From Lachnospiraceae bacterium GAM79 (GTDB lineage Bacteria; Bacillota; Clostridia; Lachnospirales; Lachnospiraceae): a stretch of DNA of 64,000 nt. This document shows, one piece after another, positions 8,556 to 16,492 of the stretch (within the stretch, counting starts at the first letter, position 1; the number at the start of each line of letters is the position of its first letter). The translations under genes and the position numbers were made by a program. The DNA lies in NCBI GenBank assembly GCA_020735665.1, contig CP085928.1, positions 2,712,501-2,776,500 on the forward strand, read 5' to 3'. The notes under the pieces were generated by a model that worked only from the letters and a program-made list of their open reading frames with translations, did no database searches and had not been told where the DNA came from.

Positions 8556-9044
8556 ATGAAATGTAACAATTGTGGAACAGAAAATGCAGATGGACAGCAG
8601 TACTGTCAGGGATGTGGAGCGGCATTATATGGGCAGAGTAATATGTATACTCAGCAGAATCAGAATACATATGGACAGCAGAATGCAGGTACATATGCTC
8701 AACAAAATGCTGGAACATATGGACAGCAGAATTTGTATAGTCAGCAGGCATATACAACACCTCCACAGCAGGTTGTTTATAATCAGAGAATAACAAAAGA
8801 AAATCTGCCTTACGAATTTCAGCCGATTTCCATGTGGGGATATTTTGGATATCAGATTTTGTTTATGATTCCTATAATAGGATTTATCCTTCTGATTGTT
8901 TTTGCACTGGGCGGAACAAAGAATGTAAACCTGAAGAATTTTGCAAGATCTTATTTCTGCGTTACAATTATAGTTTTGGTAGTAGTATTGATCATAGCGG
9001 CAACAGGCGGACTGGCAATTCTTGGGGGTAGTATGAATATGTAA
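8556..9044 (+). CDS. Zinc-ribbon, Gln/Asn-rich membrane protein
   Basis: About 162 residues. An N-terminal zinc ribbon (CNNCGTENADGQQYCQGCG) is followed by a low-complexity Gln/Asn/Tyr segment with short imperfect repeats (QQNAGTYGQQN). Two hydrophobic helices follow (ILFMIPIIGFILLIVFAL, then TIIVLVVVLIIAATGGLAIL). The start at 8556 is preferred over 8547 because GGAGGG (8541-8546) is 9 nt from it and would abut the earlier ATG. Similar zinc-ribbon/TM proteins are common in Lachnospiraceae and have no assigned role. A second zinc-ribbon protein lies at 20356. Confidence 0.7.
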   Translation: MKCNNCGTENADGQQYCQGCGAALYGQSNMYTQQNQNTYGQQNAGTYAQQNAGTYGQQNLYSQQAYTTPPQQVVYNQRITKENLPYEFQPISMWGYFGYQILFMIPIIGFILLIVFALGGTKNVNLKNFARSYFCVTIIVLVVVLIIAATGGLAILGGSMNM

Positions 9045-9147
9045 AAAATTTCTGGGTTTACAACGTGCCTGCGAATGAATGTACATATGATGGCCATATG
9101 GAAGATGGCTTCAGATATAATAATCAATGAATAAAGGAGTTATACAA

Positions 9148-10317
9148 ATGGATTACAATAGCCTGAGCTTAAAGATGCATGAGGAGAATAAAGGAAAGGT
9201 TGAGGTCATCTCAAAGGTTAAGATCAAAGACAGAGACGACTTAAGCACAGCATATACACCGGGTGTTGCAGAGCCATGCAGAAAGATCCGTGACAATAAG
9301 GCTGATGTATACAAATATACATGTAAGGGCAATATGGTAGCGGTTGTTTCCGATGGAACAGCAGTTCTCGGACTTGGAGATATCGGACCGGAAGCTGCGA
9401 TTCCTGTTATGGAAGGCAAAGCGATCCTGTTCAAAGAATTCGGTGGAGTGGATGCATTCCCAATCTGTCTTGATACAAAGGATGTAGATGAGATTGTAGA
9501 AACCGTAAAACGGATCGCTCCTGTATTTGGCGGTATCAATCTGGAGGATATATCAGCACCGAGATGTTTTGAGATTGAGAGAAGATTAAAGGAAGAACTG
9601 GATATCCCTGTATTCCATGACGATCAGCACGGAACAGCTATCGTTGTATCCGCAGGTCTGATCAATGCACTGAAGCTGGTAGGTAAGGATTTCGATAAAG
9701 CAAATGTTGTAATTAATGGTGCAGGTTCAGCGGGTATCTCTATCTGCAAGCTGCTTCTTCAGCTAGGTATCGGAAACGTAGTTCTGGTTGATAAGCAGGG
9801 TGCTCTCTGTCCGGGTCAGGAATGGATGAATCCGGCACAGGCAGATATGGCAGAGATTACAAATAAAGACAGACAGACTGGAAATCTTGCGGAGATCATG
9901 AAGGGCAAGGATGTATTTATCGGTGTATCGGCTCCGAATATTGTAACGGCAGAGATGGTAGCATCCATGGCCACAGATCCAATTGTATTTGCTATGGCGA
10001 ATCCGACACCGGAGATTATGCCGGAGGAAGCAAAGAAGGGCGGCGTTCGTGTTATGGCGACAGGACGTTCCGACTATCCAAATCAGATCAACAATGTTCT
10101 GGTATTTCCCGGTATCTTTCGTGGAGCACTGGATGCGAAGGCAACAGGTATTACAGAAGAAATGAAGATGGCAGCAGCAAAAGCTATTGCATCTATCGTA
10201 ACCGATGAGGAATTAAATGAAGAGTACATTATTCCGGGTGCGTTTGATGACAGAGTAGCAAAAGTGGTAGCTAAGGCAGTTGCGGATGAAGCACATAAGC
10301 TTGGTATAACAAAATAA
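9148..10317 (+). CDS. Malic enzyme (NAD(P)-dependent, decarboxylating)
   Basis: A 389-residue short bacterial malic enzyme. Visible motifs are STAYTPGVAEPC, the block around SDGTAVLGLGDIGP, GGINLEDISAPRCFEIE, the metal-binding FHDDQHGTA, and the Rossmann loop INGAGSAGIS. It converts malate to pyruvate and CO2 while reducing NAD(P). The start at 9148 (MDYNSL) is preferred over 9127 because AAAGGAG lies just upstream of it, inside the longer frame. It is followed after 88 bp by methylglyoxal synthase, so both act near the pyruvate and triose nodes. Confidence 0.93.
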   Translation: MDYNSLSLKMHEENKGKVEVISKVKIKDRDDLSTAYTPGVAEPCRKIRDNKADVYKYTCKGNMVAVVSDGTAVLGLGDIGPEAAIPVMEGKAILFKEFGGVDAFPICLDTKDVDEIVETVKRIAPVFGGINLEDISAPRCFEIERRLKEELDIPVFHDDQHGTAIVVSAGLINALKLVGKDFDKANVVINGAGSAGISICKLLLQLGIGNVVLVDKQGALCPGQEWMNPAQADMAEITNKDRQTGNLAEIMKGKDVFIGVSAPNIVTAEMVASMATDPIVFAMANPTPEIMPEEAKKGGVRVMATGRSDYPNQINNVLVFPGIFRGALDAKATGITEEMKMAAAKAIASIVTDEELNEEYIIPGAFDDRVAKVVAKAVADEAHKLGITK

Positions 10318-10405
10318 CAGAGACTTGCTGAAAATCTGATGGCCGGTAATACAGTAACAATTTCCGGCAGGTAAGCTGCAGGTTTGGACAGAAAGGAGAT
10401 CTTAT

Positions 10406-10876
10406 ATGACAGATGATTTTGTGACACTCACGATTGAAAGACAGAAGAATATCGCACTGATCGCACATGACAGCAAAAAGGCTGAGATGATCGAGTGGTG
10501 CAATGACAATAAGGACATACTGAAGAATCATTTTCTTTGCGGAACCGGAACAACAGCTCGGATGATCGCAGATAAGACCGGACTGCCGGTTCGCGGATAT
10601 AACAGCGGTCCTTTAGGCGGTGACCAGCAGATCGGAGCCAAGATCGTAGAAGGCAGGATCGATATGGTAATCTTTTTTTCAGATCCACTGACGGCACAGC
10701 CACACGATCCGGATGTAAAAGCGCTGCTTCGTATTGCACAGGTATATGATATTCCAATCGCAAATAATAAATCAACTGCTGATTTTATGATCAATTCCAA
10801 GTATATGGATCAGGAATATGACCATAAGGTTATCAATTTCAAGAAAAATATCAAACAGCGCGCGGAAACTTTATAA
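10406..10876 (+). CDS. mgsA: Methylglyoxal synthase
   Basis: A 156-residue enzyme that converts dihydroxyacetone phosphate to methylglyoxal and phosphate, a bypass that relieves triose-phosphate stress. Family motifs are intact: IALIAHDSKKAEM, CGTGTTARMI, GPLGGDQQIG with the catalytic Asp, and FFSDPLTAQPHDPDVKAL. AGAAAGGAG precedes the ATG. It is probably co-transcribed with malic enzyme. Confidence 0.95.
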   Translation: MTDDFVTLTIERQKNIALIAHDSKKAEMIEWCNDNKDILKNHFLCGTGTTARMIADKTGLPVRGYNSGPLGGDQQIGAKIVEGRIDMVIFFSDPLTAQPHDPDVKALLRIAQVYDIPIANNKSTADFMINSKYMDQEYDHKVINFKKNIKQRAETL

Positions 10877-10936
10877 AACAGATAGAAAAATACGAAATAA
10901 ATTCCACGTTCAGTTAGAAATTGCCCTGCCAGGTTG

Positions 10937-10995
10937 TTCTATAATGTGACTTTTTTTGACAGAATACAAGAGTAGCTTTTGTACACATTATAGAA
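10937..10995. promoter_or_regulatory. Palindromic operator upstream of the XRE regulator
   Basis: TTCTATAATGTG (10937-10948) and CACATTATAGAA (10984-10995) are perfect 12-bp inverted repeats 35 bp apart. The left one contains a TATAAT-like -10 and the right one lies just before the ribosome site of the XRE gene. The arrangement fits autoregulation by a dimeric HTH protein. Confidence 0.6.
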
Positions 10996-11018
10996 TAAAC
11001 ATAATTGGAGTGGACAAC

Positions 11019-11366
11019 TTGGCAGGAATCGATAAAGAGATGTTTGGTCAACGTCTTAGAGAGATCCGAAAGAAACATGGGATGACTCAGGCTGAACTTG
11101 GAGAAAAGACTGGTCTTGCAGATAAATATATTAGCAGGATTGAGACAGGAAAAGCAGATGTTTCCCTGGACTGTTTTGTAAAGCTGGTGAATGCATTTGA
11201 TGTTCCCGCAGATTATTATCTTCAGGATAGTATAAGCTATGACTATAAGGTCGAAGGCGGAGAACTGGAGAAATATGTATCTTTTCAGCGGTTTGGTACT
11301 GCAAAGACAGAACAGTTACTGGCGGTTCTTGATAAGCTGATCATGCTTATGGATATAACCAAATAG
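11019..11366 (+). CDS. XRE-family helix-turn-helix regulator
   Basis: About 115 residues. An N-terminal HTH_3 domain (FGQRLREIRKKHGMTQAELG, then TGLADKYISRIETGKADVS) is followed by a short C-terminal tail. I choose a TTG start at 11019 because GGAG (11007-11010) is 8 nt away. An earlier ATG at 10956 has no ribosome site and falls inside the operator region. It precedes a LytTR/GHKL pair on the same strand and may control it or itself through the 12-bp inverted repeat upstream. Confidence 0.8.
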   Translation: MAGIDKEMFGQRLREIRKKHGMTQAELGEKTGLADKYISRIETGKADVSLDCFVKLVNAFDVPADYYLQDSISYDYKVEGGELEKYVSFQRFGTAKTEQLLAVLDKLIMLMDITK

Positions 11367-11400
11367 TCGGTAATCAGATAAATATAATCGGGGGGGACAA

Positions 11401-12123
11401 ATGATACAAATAGCAATTTGTGATGATGATGCAGTTATGCTCACAGAGATGCAGAGTGTAATTACACAACATATGGAACAGAAAAATCTTAATTATCAGC
11501 TATATTCTTATCAAAATGGAGAAGCATTATTGCTGGGAACGGAAGATGCCGGAATGTTTCATATTGTTTTTCTGGATATTGAATTAACAAGAATGGATGG
11601 GATTCGGGTAGCAGGAATACTACGGGAGAAATACCCATCCATTATTCTTGTCTTTATATCTGCGTATAGTGAATATTATAAGGCGGCTTTTGATGTTCAG
11701 CCTTTTCAGTTTCTTGATAAGCCGGTTGCGGCAGACAGGCTTCTTTTAACATTAGATCAGGTTTTAGAGCGTGTTGTCAATGACACGGAGCTTCTAACAT
11801 TCTGTCAGAATCGAGTTTATTATTCTATCAAAATTGGTGATATTGTTTATCTGGAAAGCAATAAGCGTATGATAACAGCTTTTTGCACTTCCGGGACATA
11901 TGAATTTTATGACAAGCTGGAACATCTGGAGGAGTATCTTGGAACAAGACAGCAGAGGTTTGTTCGGATCCATCGGTCTTTTCTCGTAAATACGAATCAT
12001 ATTCGAACGATTTCCTATACTTGCGTAGGTATGAGTAATGGCGTGGAATTGATGATCAGCCGGGATAAAAGAAGCCGGGTGCGTGAGTACTATACAAAGT
12101 GGCTGGAAGGAATGAATTTTTGA
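11401..12123 (+). CDS. LytTR-family response regulator (AgrA-like)
   Basis: 240 residues. The receiver domain has its acidic pocket at CDDD (7-10), phospho-acceptor Asp59 in VFLDIEL, and Lys in LDKPV. It is followed by a LytTR DNA-binding domain (about 130-235) with the typical NKRMITAF and RFVRIHRSFLVN segments. A GGGGGG ribosome site precedes the ATG. Its end overlaps the start of the kinase gene, so the two are translationally coupled. Such pairs usually sense autoinducing peptides, but no AgrD/AgrB is seen nearby. Confidence 0.9.
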   Translation: MIQIAICDDDAVMLTEMQSVITQHMEQKNLNYQLYSYQNGEALLLGTEDAGMFHIVFLDIELTRMDGIRVAGILREKYPSIILVFISAYSEYYKAAFDVQPFQFLDKPVAADRLLLTLDQVLERVVNDTELLTFCQNRVYYSIKIGDIVYLESNKRMITAFCTSGTYEFYDKLEHLEEYLGTRQQRFVRIHRSFLVNTNHIRTISYTCVGMSNGVELMISRDKRSRVREYYTKWLEGMNF

Positions 12124-13502
12124 TCCGGATGATCACGCTGGCGTCTGATCTATTCTATCTTTGGAATATAAGATCTTTGGGGCATGCGTTATATCATCGG
12201 TCGAAATATAAAAGTACAACAGAGATCATGCTGGAAATGATATGGTTGTGTGTCTACTGCATTATTTCCCGCATGATATCAATATATAAAAATCTGGTAT
12301 TTGTAAGTTTGTTTTTTTTGTACTTTTTATTTTTTAAATTACTTTTTGATAGTGCAGAGAAAAAAGCTTTATTGACCTCGGTTTATCTTGTATTAATGCA
12401 GGTTATTGCAAAGATATTCATCCATGTTGTATTTGCAGAACATGGATGGCTTGAAAAGATGAAGGGAAGACCGGCTGTCCCGATAGAGATGTATCGCATT
12501 ATTCTTTCAAATTTGCTGGTGTGTCTGTTTATAAAGATCTATATTCTAATCTACAAATTCTTACTTAATCGATATAATAACAGATTTCAAAAAATTGAAA
12601 CAAAAAAATTATTTATAGAAGCAGATCGTCTGGATCATCATCTGTATTTTTCTGATTGGCTGGAGGCTGTGTTGATCCCATGTATGTCCATGGTGGTTAT
12701 AGGAACTTTTTTTATGGATAATACAAGGTGTCGGATAGTCTGGATGACCATGGCTGTCTACAGTATTAATTTGATGGCGCAGGATCTCTATATGAGAACA
12801 AGAAATGAGAGAAGTTCGACAGTATTTGTCTGGAATATTCAGAGACAGGCAGAACAGTATCGTGCTTATTGTCATTCGCTTGGAGAAGCTTGGGAAAGAA
12901 ACAGGCGTTTTCGGCATGATCTGAAGAAGCAGTATATGTTAGAACGGATTTATCTGGAACGGGGCGAATATGAAAAGCTAGAACAGGAATATGACCGCGT
13001 GATCCAGATCACTTCGTCGCGTGAGGTTATAAGTGGTCATGTTATGACAGATGCCATTCTTTCCTGTAAGCGTTCGGAAGCGGATCAGCGGCAGATCGGA
13101 CTTACGGTGGAGACTTCAATACCGACAGATCTTGCAATCAGTGACTATCATCTGAATATGCTGCTTGGAAATATACTGGATAATGCGATTCGTCATACCG
13201 GACTAGGAGGACAGATTTGGATCAAGATGGTTTATGATCGGCAAAATCTTCTGATCCATTGTAAAAATACCGTGGATGAATGTGAAAACAGATCAACAGA
13301 TTCCGGATCTTCTGACGGATGTGGAGAGTCGTTTGTTCCGGGTATAAAAAATGGAGTGGCAAATTCTGAAATGCATGGAATCGGACTGCATATCATGAGG
13401 GAAATTGTTGCTTATTATAATGGAACGATGGATATAAAAAGGACGAATTGCGAGTACATAGTAATGATAATTTTGGAGCTTACTTACCAAAAGTTACATT
13501 GA
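12120..13502 (+). CDS. GHKL sensor histidine kinase (AgrC-like)
   Basis: About 460 residues: six or so membrane segments in the first 220 residues, a DHp-like segment with the phospho-acceptor His in RRFRHDLKKQ, and an ATPase domain with the N box NILDNAIRHT and the G box GIGLHIMREIVAYYNG. The start is uncertain: GTG 12099, TTG 12120 or ATG 12129. GGAAGG at 12105-12110 favours 12120 or 12129. It should phosphorylate the LytTR regulator immediately upstream. The ligand is unknown. Confidence 0.85.
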   Translation: MIRMITLASDLFYLWNIRSLGHALYHRSKYKSTTEIMLEMIWLCVYCIISRMISIYKNLVFVSLFFLYFLFFKLLFDSAEKKALLTSVYLVLMQVIAKIFIHVVFAEHGWLEKMKGRPAVPIEMYRIILSNLLVCLFIKIYILIYKFLLNRYNNRFQKIETKKLFIEADRLDHHLYFSDWLEAVLIPCMSMVVIGTFFMDNTRCRIVWMTMAVYSINLMAQDLYMRTRNERSSTVFVWNIQRQAEQYRAYCHSLGEAWERNRRFRHDLKKQYMLERIYLERGEYEKLEQEYDRVIQITSSREVISGHVMTDAILSCKRSEADQRQIGLTVETSIPTDLAISDYHLNMLLGNILDNAIRHTGLGGQIWIKMVYDRQNLLIHCKNTVDECENRSTDSGSSDGCGESFVPGIKNGVANSEMHGIGLHIMREIVAYYNGTMDIKRTNCEYIVMIILELTYQKLH

Positions 13503-13733
13503 GACATACCATTTATTACATTTGTGATAAAAATGCTCCTTTTTTGTGTATAGTGTGGGTGTCGGCAGATATGAAAGGCTGTCGAAGAAAACAGATGAAA
13601 AGGAGGGTAGCGAGACATATACAGATAACAGCTGTCGGACATTTGTAATTCCGGTATTCAGGCGCCGGATGCGGGAAGATAAGAATGGATTTGACAGGAT
13701 GTAAAATTAAAAATTCATAAGATGTCAAAATGG

Positions 13734-13770
13734 GCAGTACAGGCTGTGTTATACGGACTGTACTGCTTAT
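13734..13770. terminator. Bidirectional terminator-like hairpin
   Basis: GCAGTACAG (13734-13742) pairs with CTGTACTGC (13758-13766) between the convergent kinase and ylmH genes. The T-rich flanks are weak. Confidence 0.5.
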
Positions 13771-13781
13771 TATATATGTGT

Positions 13782-14561
13782 CTACACATATCTTTCCAGA
13801 GTGATGTAGATGCGTCCTTTCCGTGTCTCTTTGCCACAGCCTTTATAGATGAATTTGCCGTAGCCGCGGATGGAGAAAGTGTCGTCCGGTTTTAGTGTGT
13901 AACTGTTATTTTCAAGAACACGGTTGTTGAGAAAGACTTTTTTCTCCCGAAACAGGATAACGGTCTGGCTTCTGGATAACTTGGTAACAGCTGCAATCAC
14001 AGCGTCGATTCGCTCGGATGCAGCGATGCATTGACATTCTTCAAGAGTAGAGGTGATGTCAGGTAGATCTGAGTCCGGACATGGGATACAGCGCACGGAT
14101 GTATGTTTAATGCGGGTCAGATTCTCGGAAATATAGTCAGCGATAGAAGACACACAGAAGACATAGGCTGTGTTTCGGATGCCGCTTCTGGATGATGCTT
14201 TCATGATGATATCTCCGGTCATCTCACGTTCAATACCAAGATTCATCAGAGAGCCAAGGACATCACGATGAGATAATTCATCTGAGAATTTGTCCATCAA
14301 TGGAGTAATTTGTAAAATCGTGATAGGAAAGGGCAAATCATAACCTGTTGTGTCCTCGGAACCGAATCGTATCATTACGCGGTCGCAGCCGTCTCTTCCT
14401 CCGAAAATCTCATATGGAATATGAGAAATATCCGGTAGCATACTATAAAAAATATCCAGGTCGGATGCAGACAAAAAATTAGTAAATGTGTAAATGTTCT
14501 TTTGGTAGGCTTTGTTTGCCAGATCATTTAAATGACCCTGTAATAAGAAATCGGTGTTCAT
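13782..14561 (-). CDS. ylmH: YlmH-family S4-domain RNA-binding protein
   Basis: 259 residues, the usual YlmH length. The family N-terminal region (FTNFLSASDLDIFYSML; GGRDGCDRVMIRFG) is followed by a central domain and a C-terminal S4 RNA-binding domain (about residues 180-250, RIDAVIAAVTKLSRSQ ... FSIRGYGKFIYKG). YlmH acts in ribosome-associated quality control and is linked to division genes in Firmicutes. Here it is detached from the usual sepF/divIVA cluster. AGGAGG precedes the ATG with 9 nt spacing. Confidence 0.9.
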   Translation of the reverse strand: MNTDFLLQGHLNDLANKAYQKNIYTFTNFLSASDLDIFYSMLPDISHIPYEIFGGRDGCDRVMIRFGSEDTTGYDLPFPITILQITPLMDKFSDELSHRDVLGSLMNLGIEREMTGDIIMKASSRSGIRNTAYVFCVSSIADYISENLTRIKHTSVRCIPCPDSDLPDITSTLEECQCIAASERIDAVIAAVTKLSRSQTVILFREKKVFLNNRVLENNSYTLKPDDTFSIRGYGKFIYKGCGKETRKGRIYITLERYV

Positions 14562-14682
14562 GCTGCTGTTCCTCCTGTTCCGGTGTGACGTGTGCTTTGA
14601 ATTCTATGTAGAATGATAAAATTATTGGGTATATTTGTAAAGAGAGATTTGTAGAGAGAATCTTAACTTTTTAAAATTATTC

Positions 14683-14711
14683 TTGACAAAACAGAATGAA
14701 ACGTATATATT
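14683..14711 (+). promoter_or_regulatory. Strong sigma-A promoter of a small RNA
   Basis: TTGACA (14683-14688), a 17-bp spacer, then TATATT (14706-14711), in AT-rich surroundings. Confidence 0.85.
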
Positions 14712-14717
14712 GTGTAA

Positions 14718-14838
14718 AGCGTCTGGCGCGATAGAAGAGGATTCCGAACACGGGGTCAGTAAGATTGTGACAGACGTCTTAATTTTGCATAGTATAAAGT
14801 TCGAAGAACGGGGAGCTCAGAGTTGAGCTCCTTTTTTC
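14718..14838 (+). ncRNA. Unidentified small RNA of about 120 nt
   Basis: It starts about 7 nt after a strong promoter and ends at a textbook terminator: GGAGCTCA-GAGT-TGAGCTCC (14812-14831) plus TTTTTT. A closing helix is visible between AAGCGTCTG (14717-14725) and CAGACGTCTT (14771-14780). The enclosed bulged region includes GGCGCGATAGAAGAGGATTCC. There is no ribosome site plus start codon. It is not SRP RNA (no GGAA-AGCAG helix) and shows no riboswitch signature I recognise. No gene follows closely, so a trans-acting RNA is likelier than a leader. Confidence 0.6.
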
Positions 14839-15178
14839 GATTGCTAAAAAACTTTTTGACGAAATTCTATGCCGGATAGATATTGTTAAAATAAAAAAGA
14901 AAACGCTACGCGATACATATATTCAAAAATTTTTTAAAAATGGCATTTTTCACAATAAATTCACAAAAAATCGGATGCGCCGGGTCGTTAAATGTCGAAA
15001 AACGTCGTACGCAAAATGAAAGTGCTGTGATTGAATTTGATTGAATAAGTAAAGAAGTAGTAAATTTAACAAAACAAGACAGGCAGAATCGGTCAAAATA
15101 ATCATAAATATTTCATTTTTAGTAAAATTTGTGCAAAAAGAACCATAAAACCCGGAAAACTTTATTTATTATGCAATA
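14839..15178. other. AT-rich intergenic stretch
   Basis: Strongly AT-rich, with no open frame carrying a ribosome site. I see no repeat or RNA gene in it. Confidence 0.6.
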
Positions 15179-15207
15179 TTTACAAATATGAAATGATTTG
15201 TTATCAT
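15179..15207 (+). promoter_or_regulatory. Probable sigma-A promoter
   Basis: TTTACA (15179-15184), a 17-bp spacer, then TATCAT (15202-15207). It reads towards the hairpin with C tracts at 15313-15417. Confidence 0.5.
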
Positions 15208-15312
15208 AGCACCATAAGAGATGGACAGGAAATAAAAACGAACATCTTGAAAGAAGTTACTACAGTGTAGTAAGTAAAAAAAAGACAATTACTTAACATT
15301 TGAATAGATATG

Positions 15313-15417
15313 ATGGAGGATTCCCAATGCACGAATTCGTATAATCCCTATATTACGATGTAATGTACCCCATAACCCCCAAACCCCCCCAAACCCCCCC
15401 TTTTTGGAATCCTCCAT
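15313..15417 (+). promoter_or_regulatory. Long-range hairpin that hides a ribosome site, with C tracts in the loop
   Basis: ATGGAGGATTCC (15313-15324) is perfectly complementary to GGAATCCTCCAT (15406-15417). The left arm contains a GGAGGA ribosome site for a five-codon frame (MHEFV, 15327-15344), so pairing would block it. The loop holds four C runs of 4, 5, 7 and 7 (15368-15400) separated by 3-4 nt. On the minus strand these are an ideal G-quadruplex motif. Function unknown. Confidence 0.6.
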
Positions 15418-15678
15418 GACCTCTCCTTTAAGAATGAGCCTCAGTATTAATTACTGGGGCTCAAGCCCTTTCTATAATTAATTTCCCTAAAAATTTTTAT
15501 TTATGATGTTTCTATACATAATTTCAATTTCCCCCAGGTTTTTATTTATGTTTAATTGATACAGCAGACGGAATGGTATAAATCGCTCTCTGGATGTCGA
15601 TACTCTTTTATAAAGAAAGGAAACTGGAATGGCTTATATGCATGGTAGTTTCTTTTTGCATGAAAAGAGGAATGGGAT

Positions 15679-15918
15679 ATGTTATTTAATAGAAGAAACA
15701 GGACTGCAGATCAGGAATATCCGGGGATGCGCCAAAGCCGGAAGCATGGTGTGGATAAGAAGCGTCATTTGGGTAAACAGAAGAGCGTGGATGCGGTTCA
15801 GGCAGAGCTGATGGAGCATTATCAAGATTATATGGAAGAATTTGCGGATGAGCTGTCGGCGTTTGGGGTTGTGCAGGAGATGGAGAAGGACCGGGAGATG
15901 TTGGAGGATGAGCAGTAG
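15679..15918 (+). CDS. Small hypothetical protein
   Basis: 79 residues: a basic N-terminal half (MLFNRRNRTADQEYPG) and an acidic helical C-terminal half (ELMEHYQDYMEEFADEL). AGAGG lies about 12 nt upstream of the ATG. An overlapping frame from 15629 (60 aa, preceded by AAAGGA) is an alternative; the amino-acid composition of this one looks more protein-like. No family is recognised. Confidence 0.4.
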   Translation: MLFNRRNRTADQEYPGMRQSRKHGVDKKRHLGKQKSVDAVQAELMEHYQDYMEEFADELSAFGVVQEMEKDREMLEDEQ

Positions 15919-16492
15919 TCCACCGGAATCCGTCAGAATCTACCAGAACCTCAACAGAGCTACACCGGAGTCCCGCCTTTGCTATTGTAGATGTCATGTT
16001 CGTACGGATACCTCATCTAGCTGCTCATCCCCTTGTAATTCATGCATTCGATTTCCTATAAAATACACCTGCCTGATTCGCATACGTTCCTGCGCAAACT
16101 CGCCTTCGGCTCAAACATGCGCCCACATATGCTGGCAAGCTGTATTTTATAACGGAAATCTTATTAATATTTATTACCGATGACAGACAGAGGGACATAC
16201 ATATGGAGAAATTATAAACATTCTATCAGCAGCAAGGACGGGATTCCGGTACAGTCTTTGATGAGATCATGATGTAGTTTTGATGGAATACTAGTTGAGC
16301 TTTGGACATATCGTGAGATTTTAAGGCTTGCTTAATTTGAAAATACATGTATAACATATCATATAGAAATACTAGGAAATAAAAGCGATGAAACAGGAAT
16401 GGATGGAGAATGAGAAAATAAACAGCGAGATAAACTGGGACAGAGCGAGAAGGTTTTATAGGATATGATAAAGTTACAAAGGAGACGAAGAT
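15919..16492. other. Intergenic stretch with a degenerate family A repeat
   Basis: Apart from the repeat at 16055-16160 I see no gene with a credible ribosome site. The last 150 bp are AT-rich and should hold the promoter of the LanC-like gene, but no good -35/-10 pair stands out. Confidence 0.5.
16055..16160 (-). repeat. Family A hairpin element (A2 core, inverted), copy 2
   Basis: The core CCTGATTCGCATACG ... CTCGCCTTCGGCTCAAAC ... ATGCTGGCAA is the reverse complement of the A2 core at 7655-7775. Short arms TATAAAATACA/TGTATTTTATA close it. This is the smallest copy and has lost most of its arms. Confidence 0.7.

Noticed and set aside
13448-13648. An AgrD-like autoinducer peptide gene after the kinase
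   Set aside because: The longer frame overlaps the kinase gene and lacks a ribosome site. A shorter 25-codon frame near 13571 has no Cys-containing AgrD motif in the right context and no AgrB nearby.
14718-14838. SRP (4.5S) RNA or a riboswitch
   Set aside because: The conserved GGAA tetraloop helix with AGCAG is missing, and no riboswitch core pattern was recognised.
16169-16270. A 30-codon frame (MTDRGTYIWRNY start) between the repeat and the LanC-like gene
   Set aside because: It has no ribosome site and no detectable family, and the region is otherwise non-coding.
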